From the NCBI RefSeq assembly GCF_030816295.1, contig NZ_JAUSXV010000001.1, positions 3,782,001-3,846,000 of the forward strand: a stretch of 64,000 nt of DNA. The letters are read 5' to 3'. The position numbers and the translations under genes were made by a program. Source of the DNA: Microbacterium natoriense (GTDB lineage: Bacteria; Actinomycetota; Actinomycetes; Actinomycetales; Microbacteriaceae). The notes below the pieces were generated by a model. It saw only the letters and a program-made list of their open reading frames with translations, did not search any database and had not been told where the DNA came from. Positions 25,070 to 35,700 of the stretch are shown in pieces (within the stretch, counting starts at the first letter, position 1; every line of letters begins with the position of its first letter).

Positions 25070-26137
25070 GTGAGCATTCAGCATGACCCCGCGATCCGGG
25101 GATTCGCCAGCGACAACTACTCCGGCATCCACCCCGATGTCCTCTCCGCGATCGCGGCCGCCAACGGGGGCCACCAGGTCGCCTACGGCGAAGACGCCTA
25201 CACGGCGCGCCTGCAGGAGGTCTTCCAGTCGCACTTCGGTGAGACGGCGCAGGCATTCCCGGTCTTCAACGGCACCGGCGCGAACGTCACCGGCCTGCAG
25301 TCGATGCTCCCGCGTTGGGGCGCGGTGATCGCGGCGTCCACCGCGCACATCAACGTCGACGAGGGCGGCGCCCCCGAGAAGATCGGCGGCTTCAAGCTGC
25401 TCGCCGTGCCGACCGACGACGGAAAGCTCACCCCCGAGCTCGTCGACCGCGAGGCCTGGGGCTGGGGCGATGAGCACCGTTCGCAGCCGCTGGTCGTCTC
25501 GATCACCCAGTCGACCGAACTCGGCACCCTGTACACGGCGGAAGAGATCAAGGCGCTCGCCGACCACGCGCACGAGCACGGCATGAAGCTGCACCTCGAC
25601 GGCGCGCGCATCTCGAACGCGGCGGCTGCCCTCGACCTGCCGCTGCGCGCATTCACGACGGATGCTGGTGTCGACGTTCTCAGCTTCGGCGGCACCAAGA
25701 ACGGTGCGATGCTGGGTGAGGCGATCGTCGTGCTGAATCCCGCCGCGTCCGACGGCCTCATCTACTCCCGCAAGTTCAACATGCAGCTCTCGTCGAAGAT
25801 GCGCTTCGTGTCGGCGCAGCTGATCGCTCTGCTCGAGGGCGACCTCTGGCTGCGCAACGCGCAGCACGCGAACGCGATGGCCCAGCGCCTGCGCGGCGAG
25901 ATCGACGCAGGCATCGCCGACGGCTCGATCACGGGCGTCGCCTTCACGCAGCCGACGCAGTCGAACGGCGTGTTCGCGACCCTCCCCGACGGTGTGGCCG
26001 ACCGGTTGCGCGAGAAGTTCCGCTTCTACGACTGGGATGCCGCGCGCAACGAGGTCCGCTGGATGTGCGGCTTCGACACCCAGGAGGAAGACGTCGACGC
26101 GTTCGTCGCCGAGTTGTCGCGCCTCACCCGCGCCTGA
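25070..26137 (+). CDS. Low-specificity L-threonine aldolase / beta-eliminating lyase family
   Basis: A 355-residue fold-type I PLP enzyme. Expected features are FASDNYSGIHPDVL at the N-terminus, HLDGARISNAA (the Asp that contacts the PLP nitrogen, about residue 178) and the Schiff-base lysine in SFGGTKNGAMLGEA (about 206). It cleaves threonine to glycine and acetaldehyde, and possibly related beta-hydroxy amino acids. It starts at a GTG and appears leaderless. It is the last clearly core gene before the lower-GC toxin island. Confidence 0.92.
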   Translation: MSIQHDPAIRGFASDNYSGIHPDVLSAIAAANGGHQVAYGEDAYTARLQEVFQSHFGETAQAFPVFNGTGANVTGLQSMLPRWGAVIAASTAHINVDEGGAPEKIGGFKLLAVPTDDGKLTPELVDREAWGWGDEHRSQPLVVSITQSTELGTLYTAEEIKALADHAHEHGMKLHLDGARISNAAAALDLPLRAFTTDAGVDVLSFGGTKNGAMLGEAIVVLNPAASDGLIYSRKFNMQLSSKMRFVSAQLIALLEGDLWLRNAQHANAMAQRLRGEIDAGIADGSITGVAFTQPTQSNGVFATLPDGVADRLREKFRFYDWDAARNEVRWMCGFDTQEEDVDAFVAELSRLTRA

Positions 26138-26201
26138 TCTGATTCAGCCCTCCGCGGTGCGGGTGTCGACTTCGTAGACGTCAGACGGGGTGTTGCGTAA
26201 C

Positions 26202-26459
26202 TCATATACGCAGAAGCGAGTCGGTGATCTCCACGCTCGACCCAATCGAAAATCGGAGCTCTCCGGCACCATCGTTCCAAATCGAGGTCACGATCACATG
26301 AATCGTTTCGCTGAACTTTGACACCGACACCTTAGAAAGGTTCGCTCGATACATCTCGACGAATCTCCGGGACTCGTTCCCCCAGGTCACTCTCACGGTA
26401 CCCGCGACTTCATCCCAGGAGACCGTGGCCACATCACCGTCTCTGACTGTGGCTTGCAC
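26202..26459 (-). CDS. Hypothetical protein, probably the C-terminal remnant of a gene cut by the IS element
   Basis: An 85-residue frame with plausible protein composition (for example FVEMYRANLSKVSVSKF) from a GTG at 26459. The frame stays open upstream through the presumed IS end (reading EPWQLQVQATVRDGD), so the annotated start is probably artificial and the original N-terminus lost. Base composition is more AT-rich than the flanking core genes. It may be a truncated immunity gene of the toxin island, but nothing in it is recognisable. Confidence 0.4.
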   Translation of the reverse strand: MQATVRDGDVATVSWDEVAGTVRVTWGNESRRFVEMYRANLSKVSVSKFSETIHVIVTSIWNDGAGELRFSIGSSVEITDSLLRI

Positions 26460-26511
26460 TTGGAGTTGCCAGGGCTCCTGGGTCTGCTGTAGGAACAGGT
26501 GACAGTTCCAG

Positions 26512-27413
26512 TTAGGCCGCGAGGGCCAGGTTCTTGGTCATGATGGTCTCGAACTCGACCGGTGTCAAACGGCCCAGTCGGGGTTGCCGGCGTCGCCGAT
26601 GGTAGGTCCGCTCGATCCAGGTCACGATCGCGATGCGTAGGTCCTCCCGAGTGGTCCAGACTCGGCGGTTGAGGACGTTCTTCTGCAAGAGCGAGAAGAA
26701 GCTCTCCATGGCGGCGTTGTCGCCGCATGACGCGACTCTGCCCATCGATCCGAACAGGCGGTGACGGGTCAGAGCGGGCCGGAACCTCCGGCTGCGGAAT
26801 TGAGACCCGCGGTCGGAGGGCGCCACGCAGCCAGCAACGTCCCCGCGCATCGCGACGGCGTTCTCGAGAGCCTGGACGGCCAGGCTCGACTTCATCCGGT
26901 CGCTGATCGAGTAGCCGACGATCCGACCCGAGAAGACGTCCTTGATCGCGCAGAGGTAGAACTTGCCCTCAGCGGTCCAGTGCTCGGTGATGTCGGTCAA
27001 CCACAGCTCGTTCGGTGTCGCCGCGGCGGACACGTGCCGGGACCGCCCTTTCTCGTCGGTGACGATGCAGAGATCGTCGTGCACCGCGGGGCCAGCTTCT
27101 TACCGTTCTTGCCCCGCTTCTTGCCGAACGCGCTCCACCAGCCATTCGCCGACGTGATCCGCCATGCGGTCCGATCCGACATAGACTCGCCGGCGTCGCG
27201 GGCCTCGTCCGCGAGGAGACGGTGGCCGAACTCCGGATCGTCGCGATGCGCGTCGAACAACGCGTTCGCCCGATACGCCTCGTCCAGTTCCCGGTCGGCG
27301 ACAGGGACAGCGAGCCAGCGGTAGTAGGGCTGACGGGAGAGCTTCAATACCCGGCACGACACCACCACGGGGATCCCGTCAGCGGCGAGCTCTTTCACGA
27401 GCGGGTAACTCAT
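26512..27413 (-). pseudogene. IS3-family transposase orfB, frameshifted
   Basis: The first frame (27413 down to about 27090) encodes the usual OrfB N-terminus with a KLSRQPYYRWL segment and HTH-like region. The second frame, to 26512, holds the DDE core: DITEHWTAEGKFYLCAIKDV (first Asp), APSDRGSQF (second Asp) and DNAAMESFFSLLQ (Glu). The frames join near 27084-27096, where one base is missing (KKL...GPAVHDDLC). This lies well inside orfB, so it is not the programmed orfA/orfB frameshift. All three catalytic residues remain, but a full-length enzyme cannot be made. Confidence 0.85.
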
Positions 27414-27721
27414 TTTCCCGGCAAATGCGCCTGCGCGAAATACGCCGCAGCCCGCCGCAGCACCTCGTTCTCCTGCTCCAGCAGACGATTCCGCTTCTTG
27501 AGCTCGCGCAGCTCCACCGCTTCCGTGGTCGTGGTGCCGGGCTGCTCCCCGGCATCGACCCGAGCGGTGCGCAACCAGTTGTCGAGAGTGCCGGGATGGA
27601 TCCCGAATTCTTTCGCGATCTGCGCGATCGTCACACCAGGTTCACGATTCTTCGCGACCCCGATCACTGAATAGGCGCGACTCGAATGACTCAGTTCAGT
27701 CGCCGAATCCTTTGATTTCAT
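27410..27721 (-). CDS. IS3-family transposase orfA
   Basis: A 103-residue HTH protein. PGVTIAQIAKEFGIHPGTLDNWLR is the Tnp_1 helix-turn-helix. It is followed by a leucine-rich coiled segment (ELRELKKRNRLLEQENEVLRRAAAYFAQ) typical of IS3 OrfA. Its stop overlaps the orfB start by ATGA. The ATG at 27721 is chosen. The first 20 or so residues differ from the common IS3 OrfA N-terminus and may themselves be damaged. Confidence 0.85.
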   Translation of the reverse strand: MKSKDSATELSHSSRAYSVIGVAKNREPGVTIAQIAKEFGIHPGTLDNWLRTARVDAGEQPGTTTTEAVELRELKKRNRLLEQENEVLRRAAAYFAQAHLPGK

Positions 27722-27845
27722 ACTTATCCCGTCCACTGGCTGCAGGTTGGGACGATTGTCTTCCCATCCTTGCGGTTCAACGACTGGGGACAGACCAGGG
27801 GTCTGCGCCACGGCACCCCTGATATTCGACTGCGCCTTCACTCAC

Positions 27846-28385
27846 TCAGCCATTGAATACGTCGTCGCTAAGAGGAGGGCCACTCTGCACCGGGTTGCCC
27901 GCCAGCACCCATCGCACGGATTTCACCCAGTCTTCCCAAAAGTTCCCAAGTTCAGCAGAGCTGACCGACGCTCTCAGGATAGATACAACATCGGCGACCT
28001 GATTGGCACCTCGGCGGTTTGCGAATCTCCAAAGATACTCGGTCATAGCGAGGAAGGCTTCGGCGCGGCTGAGCTTGTCGACCTGGGTTTCCAGCTCTCT
28101 CCGCGCTGTAGGAATCTCGAACACTCTGGCTTCCCCGACCCACCACTGACCAGTCGGGTCTGACCCTGACTGTGGTTCGTTGCCCGATGCAATCCAATCC
28201 AGGCTTGCGAGCCAATCGAACCATGATGCAGGGTCGGTCGGATAGCCATCGAACGAAACATCAGTATCCCCCAACAGGGTGAGCAAGTCATTTCCGTCAG
28301 CCCGGTTCGCGAACCGCCACACGAACTCAGACATCACACGCGCAGCCTCTCGAATCGAGATTCGAGCATCATCGTGGGATGGCAT
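27846..28385 (-). CDS. Hypothetical protein with internal duplication, likely immunity protein
   Basis: About 179 residues containing two similar halves. One has MSEFVWRFANRADGNDLLTLL...WLASLDWIASGN. The other has MTEYLWRFANRRGANQVADVV...WVKSVRWVLAGN. This is a clear tandem domain duplication. I do not recognise the family. It follows, and overlaps by 17 bases, the small toxin-like gene, the arrangement of toxin and immunity genes. The ATG at 28385 has AGGA upstream; a GTG at 28409 is an alternative. Confidence 0.65.
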   Translation of the reverse strand: MPSHDDARISIREAARVMSEFVWRFANRADGNDLLTLLGDTDVSFDGYPTDPASWFDWLASLDWIASGNEPQSGSDPTGQWWVGEARVFEIPTARRELETQVDKLSRAEAFLAMTEYLWRFANRRGANQVADVVSILRASVSSAELGNFWEDWVKSVRWVLAGNPVQSGPPLSDDVFNG

Positions 28386-28956
28386 TAATTCCTGCATTAG
28401 TGATTTCACCGTTTCTGACTTCAGCCCAAATTTGGCTCCCGTTAGGCAGCGTACTTCGGTACGTCGTAAGCGAAGACCCGTCGGCGAGATACTTCACGAA
28501 CGGCGAGTTTTCAGGCTTGATTATCCCCTGAATTAGCTGACGGTTCGCGAATGTATCCCACGAAGTGGCCCGGCGCATCACGGAAGATGTGCGATACGTC
28601 TTCGCCTGTTTCAGGCCCCACAGGGTGGGACTGTAGGCCCGAATCCGCGCCACCCGTGCTTGTCGAATTATGTCGGTCGAAACATCACCTAAGCCGGTTG
28701 TCGCAGCTGCAATGACACCTATCACGCTCATCGGAAGAGCCCCGCCGACACATGAATCACTCACGGGATGAACACCACCCCTATGCGCGGAACTCCACTG
28801 ACAGCAGCCCTTCATTTCTCCCCGGTGCGTCATGGATGTGGTAATGCGGACTTCGCCGCGGGGAGGCCGCATAGCCGTCTCGAACGCTGCGACGACAGAT
28901 GAACTAGGTGTGAGCGTCAGAGCACAACTCGCCGCAGTGCGTCCCAGTCTCCTCAT
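28369..28956 (-). CDS. Orphan toxin-tip-like protein
   Basis: A 195-residue protein from ATG 28956 (GTG 28968 possible). The N-terminus MRRLGRTAASCAL resembles a weak export signal. The final 65 residues (SWDTFANRQLIQG...YRSTLPNGSQIWAEVRNGEITNAGIN) are a compact module of the kind seen at the C-terminus of polymorphic toxins. I cannot assign its activity. It lies downstream of the RHS immunity gene and overlaps a presumptive immunity gene. It may be a displaced RHS/CDI tip or a small standalone secreted toxin. Confidence 0.55.
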   Translation of the reverse strand: MRRLGRTAASCALTLTPSSSVVAAFETAMRPPRGEVRITTSMTHRGEMKGCCQWSSAHRGGVHPVSDSCVGGALPMSVIGVIAAATTGLGDVSTDIIRQARVARIRAYSPTLWGLKQAKTYRTSSVMRRATSWDTFANRQLIQGIIKPENSPFVKYLADGSSLTTYRSTLPNGSQIWAEVRNGEITNAGINAIPR

Positions 28957-28992
28957 ATCCCCCGCCACCGGCGGCGCTCTTGCAGGGCGTAC

Positions 28993-29703
28993 TCATCGGG
29001 ACAAGTAGCCCCTCTGAGCTCGCGCATCCTCGAGCGACAACTCATGGATAGGCGCGGTACCGCCCTGTTCACACAACACTGCACCGCCTGCATAGAAACT
29101 CTTGTCAAAGGGTCTGATACCTAAAGCGGCGCAGTATTCTTCAAGCAGCTGCGGAGAGAACCGGTCGACAACACGTCGATTCTTATACGAATCCACATCC
29201 TCGAACGACAAAGTCTCACCATGCGCTTCAAACCTCCACCGACCGGAGGACTCCTGAGATACCGACACCGAGCGCACGTAGTTCAATACTCCGGATTTGA
29301 CAGGTCGTCCGAAGACCTCCAACTGCACCACGCCAAATCTCTTGGGAGGTGCGGCTCCTTCGTCTGAGGACACATACGTGGCTACAACTCCGTCAACATC
29401 GAGTCGCTGCGAAAGGTAGCCCACCCACGAGGCATGGTCACCCCCCTTGGCACCACAATCCACGGTTGCGGTCCACTCATTCCCATCGGTGCGCAACAGA
29501 AGCCGACGAGGATAGGCGCCGAGCGTTAGAGGTTCAAGCAGACGCGCGTTCTCTTCCAGCCCTCCCTCAACAGGCCGGGCTTGAGCAGACCGTCCAAGTT
29601 CTGTCGACCAGTCCATCCACGCTGCCACGAGGGCATCGACTGGAGCACGTACGAAGCCAATGGAGGAAGTAATGGGAGCAAGGCGCTCATCTAGTAGGGT
29701 CAT
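28993..29703 (-). CDS. Probable immunity protein for the RHS toxin
   Basis: A 236-residue soluble protein whose start lies six bases after the RHS stop, the standard place for an immunity gene. It contains SIGFVRAPVDALVAAWMDW and LRTDGNEWTATVDCGAKGGDHASWVGYLSQRL, a composition seen in unnamed proteins that follow RHS genes in other actinobacteria. No signal peptide is present, so it acts in the cytoplasm, as expected against a nuclease. The function is inferred from position. Confidence 0.65.
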   Translation of the reverse strand: MTLLDERLAPITSSIGFVRAPVDALVAAWMDWSTELGRSAQARPVEGGLEENARLLEPLTLGAYPRRLLLRTDGNEWTATVDCGAKGGDHASWVGYLSQRLDVDGVVATYVSSDEGAAPPKRFGVVQLEVFGRPVKSGVLNYVRSVSVSQESSGRWRFEAHGETLSFEDVDSYKNRRVVDRFSPQLLEEYCAALGIRPFDKSFYAGGAVLCEQGGTAPIHELSLEDARAQRGYLSR

Positions 29704-29709
29704 GCCGTC

Positions 29710-32700
29710 CTAAGGAACGATGAAGAGGTTGACAATACCATTGGGGTCGTTAGCGAGCAAACGGTCTGAGTGAGCCGGGCCACGTCCCGACGTGGGAACG
29801 TCATACTCCTCGTAGTACCTCCGCCCGTTCAGGGTATATTGCAGGTCAGGACGGTTCACGCCGACCCTGTCGCCGGAGATGTTAACTTGCTGCTGGTTGA
29901 CTCGCAGGTCAGTTGCGCCGCTAGCGCGCAACGACTCAATGCGGCTTTGAACGAAAGCATTTTGACTGACGCTTCCCCCCACTGGGCGATTCAACGGAAG
30001 CGCGAACGGAGCGGCGGGGTTCACGGCGACATCCTGCGGGAGCCGAACCAGAGTGGGGGTTCTTGTGCCGGTGGCAGTGCCGACACCTCCGATTCCTATG
30101 CCCACGCCGATGGTGAGTAGTGGTACGGCGGGGCGCAGCACGCGGTCGATGCTCTGGCTCGCGTTCCACCAGTCCTCGGCCCATTTGGGCCCTTTCTTTA
30201 CCTGCTGCTCTGCGAATGCTCGTCCGCATGCCTCGTTGATAGCGACCTGTGCCGGATTCATCCCGACTTTCATGTCGGTGGCGCAGTTGATAGGCCGTGG
30301 TTTAGGCGCTGGCACGACATGTGGCTGGGACGGCCCACAGGGGTCATAGGTGTATCCGCAACCGGGCAGTGAGTCATGTGCGGCGGAGATAAAGGTCCCA
30401 GAGCGAAGCGCGGGTGCCCTCATCGGTCGAACAGGGGACGCACCACCAAATTTCGACCCAGTTCGCTTTCCCGCGGTCTGATTTGCGTTCGTGTTCAGCG
30501 TGGTCGTAGCCGCCTTCACGAGCGCAGATTTAGTCATCTTGGCAGCGACGCTCTTGCCACCGTCTACCATCGGCATTGCCTTGATGACGTATCCGAGGTC
30601 ATCGCTGAACGAGACTGGTGTGTTCTCGATGTAGGCATATCGGTTCAGCGACTGAGGGCGTTCGAGGAGGCCGCGCCATTCGTCGGGCTGGACCCAGGAA
30701 CCTGTCCCCGTGTCGTAGTCGCGGGCGTAGTAGTTGTCCAGGCCCAAGGTCGGGTCACCTGGCTGCTGGTCGTTTCCAACGAGGCTGGACCATCCCGTGG
30801 ACTCGTAGTTCGCACCCCCGAAGTCCGCGTAGTCGACGAGGTCGGTAATCTGTCCATCCGCTCCCGCGGTCGCGGTCGCGTTGCGCTGGTCACCGAGAAC
30901 CCACTCGTTCCCGTACGTACCGTCCTGGAACGCGACGGCCCCGTACGGGTCGCGGTACAGGTCCGTGGCCCCATGCAGGTCACTGGATGTCGCGGCGGGG
31001 TCGAATCCGTCCCAGACCGTGCCGGTCGTGTTCGTCCCGTACTCGGTCTGGTCGGTCATCGAGGTGCGTCGGTCGAGGCCGTCGTAGGCGTACGATGTGG
31101 AGCGCCCATCGGCCTGCGTCGACAGGAGACGCCCCGCGGGGTCGTGGACGTACGAGGTCGACTGACCGTTCACCGTCTGCGACGCCCTGTTCCCGGCCCC
31201 GTCGAATCCGTACGACGCGGAGCCAGCGCCGGCACCTGTCGTCGTCATCGCAGTCAGCTGCCCGGCGGCGTTGAACTGCGCTGCCAGCTCTGAATCGCCC
31301 GCGGGGGTGCCGGTGGTCGTCACGCTGGTGCGGTTGCCTGCCGGGTCGTACCCGTACTCGTTGACTTCGCCGTCGGAGGCGGTCGACGACGCGAGCCGCC
31401 CGACCCGGTCATACGTGTACGTGTGCTCGAGCACCTCCGGCACGGCGGCTGCGGGCACTGGAGCCGCTGGTGCCTCCGCAACGGGCTCTTCACTGCCCGG
31501 GGTCCCCGGCGTCTCCGGTTCGGTGAGGTCGGGACCGGTGATGGTGCGGACCGTGTCGGTGACGTTCCCCGCCGGGTCGTAGTCGTAGTCGTACTGCAGT
31601 GAGGCACCCGCAGGGACCGGGGACACCGGCTCCGGGAGCGTGCGACGGTTCAGGTAGTCCCATGTCTTCACACACGGCTTCTGTCCACCCGCCGCCGGGA
31701 TATCCCGGTCCGCGTAGTAGTCGGATGCCGCGCACTGGTCGGTCGTCATCTGCAACGGCACCACCGGCTCCGGTGCGACCACCGGTGCAACCTCGGGCTG
31801 CGGGGTCTCGTGCCGCACCTGCGTGACCCGACCTGTCAGGTCATACGCGACGGACGTCGTGACCTGGTTGGGCCGGGTGACACCGGTGAGCCTGTTGTTC
31901 GCATCCCAGGTGTACCCGAGGTCCCCGTCCGGGGTGGACTGAGTGACCGGGTTCCCGGCATCGTCGAACGTGTACGCGGTCGTCGCACCATCGGGGTACG
32001 TCAGCGACTCGCGAAGGCCCGCCGCCGTGTATGTGGAGGTGAGGGTGTTCCCGTGGGTGTCGGTCTGCTCCAAGAGCCTTCCGACCTCGTCGTACACCCA
32101 CCCGGTGGTGCCGGTGGGGTCGTCCATCACGATGGGCTGCTGCTCCCCGTCGTACTGGAACGTTACGTCACCGTCAGCGCGAGTCAGGGTCTTCACGTCG
32201 CTGCGTGCGTCGTACGTGTACGCCGCGACCAGACCCGCGGGGTTCGTGACTCGGGCCACCCGCCCCGCCTCGTCATACGCGGTGGTCGTGGTGATGCCGG
32301 TTGGTCCGGTCTCCCCGGTCGGGCGGCCCGCCGCGTCGTATGTGAACGACGTGACCGCATCGAGCGGGTTCGTGACCTTTTCGAGCAGACCAGTCGCGGT
32401 GTAGGCGTACGCGGTCACGAGATTGGTGTCGGAGCTGTTGTCCGCGTTCGCGTCGAATCCTTCTGTGACCTCGACGAGTTGGCCGGCTGGGTCGTATCGG
32501 AAGGCGGTGACTTCTCCCACCGGGCTGGTCGTGGACGTCTGGCGTCCCGCATCGTCGTATGCGTAGCTGGTGACCGCGCCGAGCGCGTCCGTGGACGAGG
32601 TGACGCGGGAGGCCTTGTCGTACGTGTAGGTCGTAACCGCGCCGAGGGGGTCCATCTCGGAAAGCAGTCGCCCGGCTGCGTCGTAGGAGTACTCGGTACG

Positions 32701-35700
32701 TGCTCCGCCGGGGGCGATGATGGCCGTCGCTTGGCCGTTGCGGTCGTACTCGATACCTGTGACTCGACCGTCCGCATCGGTGATTGATGTGATGCGGCCG
32801 GCGGGGTCGTAGGTGAAGCTCGTGACTGCACCGGTCGCATCCGTTTCGGCCAGCACCTGGCCCGCGGCATCCACGTCGTACAGGGTCGGGTTGCCGTTGC
32901 GGTCAACCGTTCCGACGAGGTACCCATCGACGTCATACAGGTACTTCGTGACGAAGCCTGCCGGGTCGGTGATCTTCGTGACCCGGTCCATGAGGTCGTA
33001 CGCGTACGTCGTCTTCTCACCGGCGCTGTCCGTCTCGGAGACGACGCGGCTCGCGCTGTCGTACGCCACTTCCGAGGAAACACCGGTCGCATCGGTCGTC
33101 GCCGTAGGGCGACCAGCTGTGTCCATGTCGAATGCGGTCGTCGCTCCCAGCGGGTCAACGGTGGACGTCTGCAGCCCGGTCTCGTCGTAGGTGCGCTTCC
33201 ACTCCCCACCGTTGGGGTCGACGATGCCGACTGTGTTGTAGGTGTCGTCGAGTAGGAACTTGGTGGTTCCGCCCTCGGGGTCTGTCGTTCCGGTCAGGTT
33301 GTCTTCCGCATCGTAGGTGAACGACGTCGCCCCGCCTTCTGGGTCAGTGACCGTGACCAGACGCGCCATCGAGTCCCACGCGTACGCGGTCACGGCCCCG
33401 GTGGGGTCGGTCGCAGACGTCAGCTGTCCGTTTGCGTCATACGCGTACGCCGTGACCCCGCCCTCGGCATCGGTCGACGCGAGTAGCCGGTCAGCAGCAT
33501 CCCACCCGAACGACGTGACCCCACCTGACGGGTCAGTGACGGAGGTGAGTCGGTTGCCTGCGTCGTACGCGAAGGTCGTCACCCGTCCCAACGGGTCCAT
33601 GGAAGTGACGAGGTTGCCTCGAGCGTCGTACGCGTAGGTGGTCGCGGAGCCGGAAGGGAGGATGCTGCGGGTCAGGTCCCCGGCTGTGTCGTACTCGAAC
33701 CGGACCGTGGTGCCATCGGCCTGCTGAACCTCAGTAATGAGCCCACGGGCGTCGTAGACGCTCGTCTCTGTACGCTCCCCATCGAGGTCGGTGACCGTGG
33801 CGACATCACCGTCGGCGGTGTAGGTGTACTCAGTGACGGCACCTGCCGGGTCGGTCTCCGTCGTCAGGTTCCCGTCGCCGTCGTAGTCGTAGGTCCACGT
33901 GCGGCCGGCCTCATCGGTGTGAGACTCCACTTCGCCCGTGGACGTGAATGCCCATTTCGCCGTCTCACCAGCAGCGTTCGTGATACCCGTGATGCGCGAG
34001 CTGTCATCGAACTCGAAGACTGTCTCCTGGCCTTCGTTGTCCGTGTATGTAGTCTCGCCGTCTCCGTACTCGAACGTGCGGACGTTCTGCTTCGCATCCA
34101 GCTGTTTCGTCACACGACCCGCGCCGTCATACTCGTTCACGAGATAGGTGACGCCGTTCGGGTCGACCGCGGTCAGCATCCGATGTGCCGCGTCGTAACT
34201 GAACGACCGGCTCGTCCCGTCCGGGTACGACATCGAGACAAGGTCACCCGTGGCCGAGTACGCGAGTCCCCAGACGCGACCATCCGGGAGGGTGAACCCC
34301 GTGATTCGCCCCACCCCGTCGTTCGTGACCGTGATGGTCTGGCCCGCGGCATCCGTGACCGACGTGAGCGGAGTGAACTGATGCACGTTCCGGTCCGCCG
34401 GCCCGTATGTCAGAGTCGTCGCGTTGCCCTGCCGGTCGACATGGCGGACGAGCTCGCCGATGCCCCAGACATCCGCCGCGTCGAACACCCACGTCTCACC
34501 TGTGTCGCTGTCCAGCCGCAGTTGCCCTGCGCCGGCTTCCGCGAGCGTGAGCCCGAGACCGTCTTCACCCTCGTATCCCCCGTTCCCGTCGGGTGTGAAC
34601 ACGAACGACGCACCGTCACCCCGCACGACCATGACCGAGTCGTCGTCAAAGCGCTGCGCCCTGGCGCCGAGTCCGAACGTCCACCCCGCGCCCACGCGAG
34701 ACAGCCTGCCGTCCTGAGAGTTATAGACCAGTGATGCGCCGATGCTGCTCTCTCCAGGGCCGGTGAGGTCGAAGAGCGGGAAGGACTCGACGAGGTTTCC
34801 CGTCGAGAACGACACAGGGTCGGCACCGTAAGTCTGATAGTTCTGATAGCCGAGTTGCCGCCAGCGCGCGAGTTCGGCCTGCGACGGCGGTGACGGCCAG
34901 CCGCCCACGACCGGGTCGGTGCAGTCGAACCCCGCACCCTCCAGATACCCGCCGAGGCTGCGGAAGGCGCCATCGACGATGCTGAGGAACCCGTTGTCGA
35001 TAACGGGGCGGTCGAAGTTGTGGTCGAGGAACAGCGTCTCAATATGTGCATACGCGCCAGGAAGACCCGCATACGCAGTGAAAGGGAAGTTCGCGTCGGA
35101 CGGCTTCGCATTCGCCGGCCGGCCCGTGTAGGTCGGCATGTGGGTGAGGAACGAATCCCGGAGCGCGTTGTCAGCTCCGGAGCCGCGGGAGTACCCCATG
35201 GTGCCGCCGTTGCTGGCAGTTCCCCAGGCGTTCCCCTGGTTGGTTGCGAAACCGAATCCGACCGTCGCGACCGGATTCGCCGCTGCGGCGACACCCGTAC
35301 GCGTCGCTCGGGACACGAACGGAACCCCAGGCGGACGAGTGACGACGACCTGCGCGTTGCACTGCAGGGCCAGGTACGCGCTCAGCCCCTCCACGAGATT
35401 CCAGTTGTACGGGAATTCGGTCGCCGGGGACGGAGTGGTCACGATGCCTTCGTCGTTGTCGGGGTCCAGCACCACCACAGGTCCCGGCGGAACAGGGAAC
35501 GGGGTGCCGATCACCACGAACTGCGACAAGTGCGTGGACTCGCCCTTCACCGTCTTCGTCTCCGCATCGAAGTACGACGGCAGCTCCGTCCACGCCTCAT
35601 CCGGCGTCGACCGGGTATAGATCTTCAACGTAGAAGGGGAAACTCCCGTCTCCTCTACCCGCCCCATGTCGACATCGAACTCGAGGCTGATACCCGGGAT

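Larger units (their letters stand above)
26478..27799 (-). mobile_element. IS3-family insertion sequence, inactive
   Basis: It contains orfA and a frameshifted DDE-type orfB. The ends are not certain. The best inverted-repeat candidates are CCTGGGTCTG at 26478-26487 and CAGACCAGG at 27791-27799. A clear target duplication was not found, so the limits are approximate. It sits in the downstream, low-GC part of the RHS toxin island, next to a truncated gene. Confidence 0.65.

Noticed and set aside
26512..27413. Programmed frameshift in the IS3 element
   Set aside because: The break lies inside orfB, about 320 bases after the orfA/orfB junction, where no programmed shift is expected.
30600..34500. 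Regularly spaced repeats that could be taken for a CRISPR or tandem array
   Set aside because: They are the YD repeats of the RHS protein: coding, imperfect and of amino-acid rather than nucleotide periodicity.
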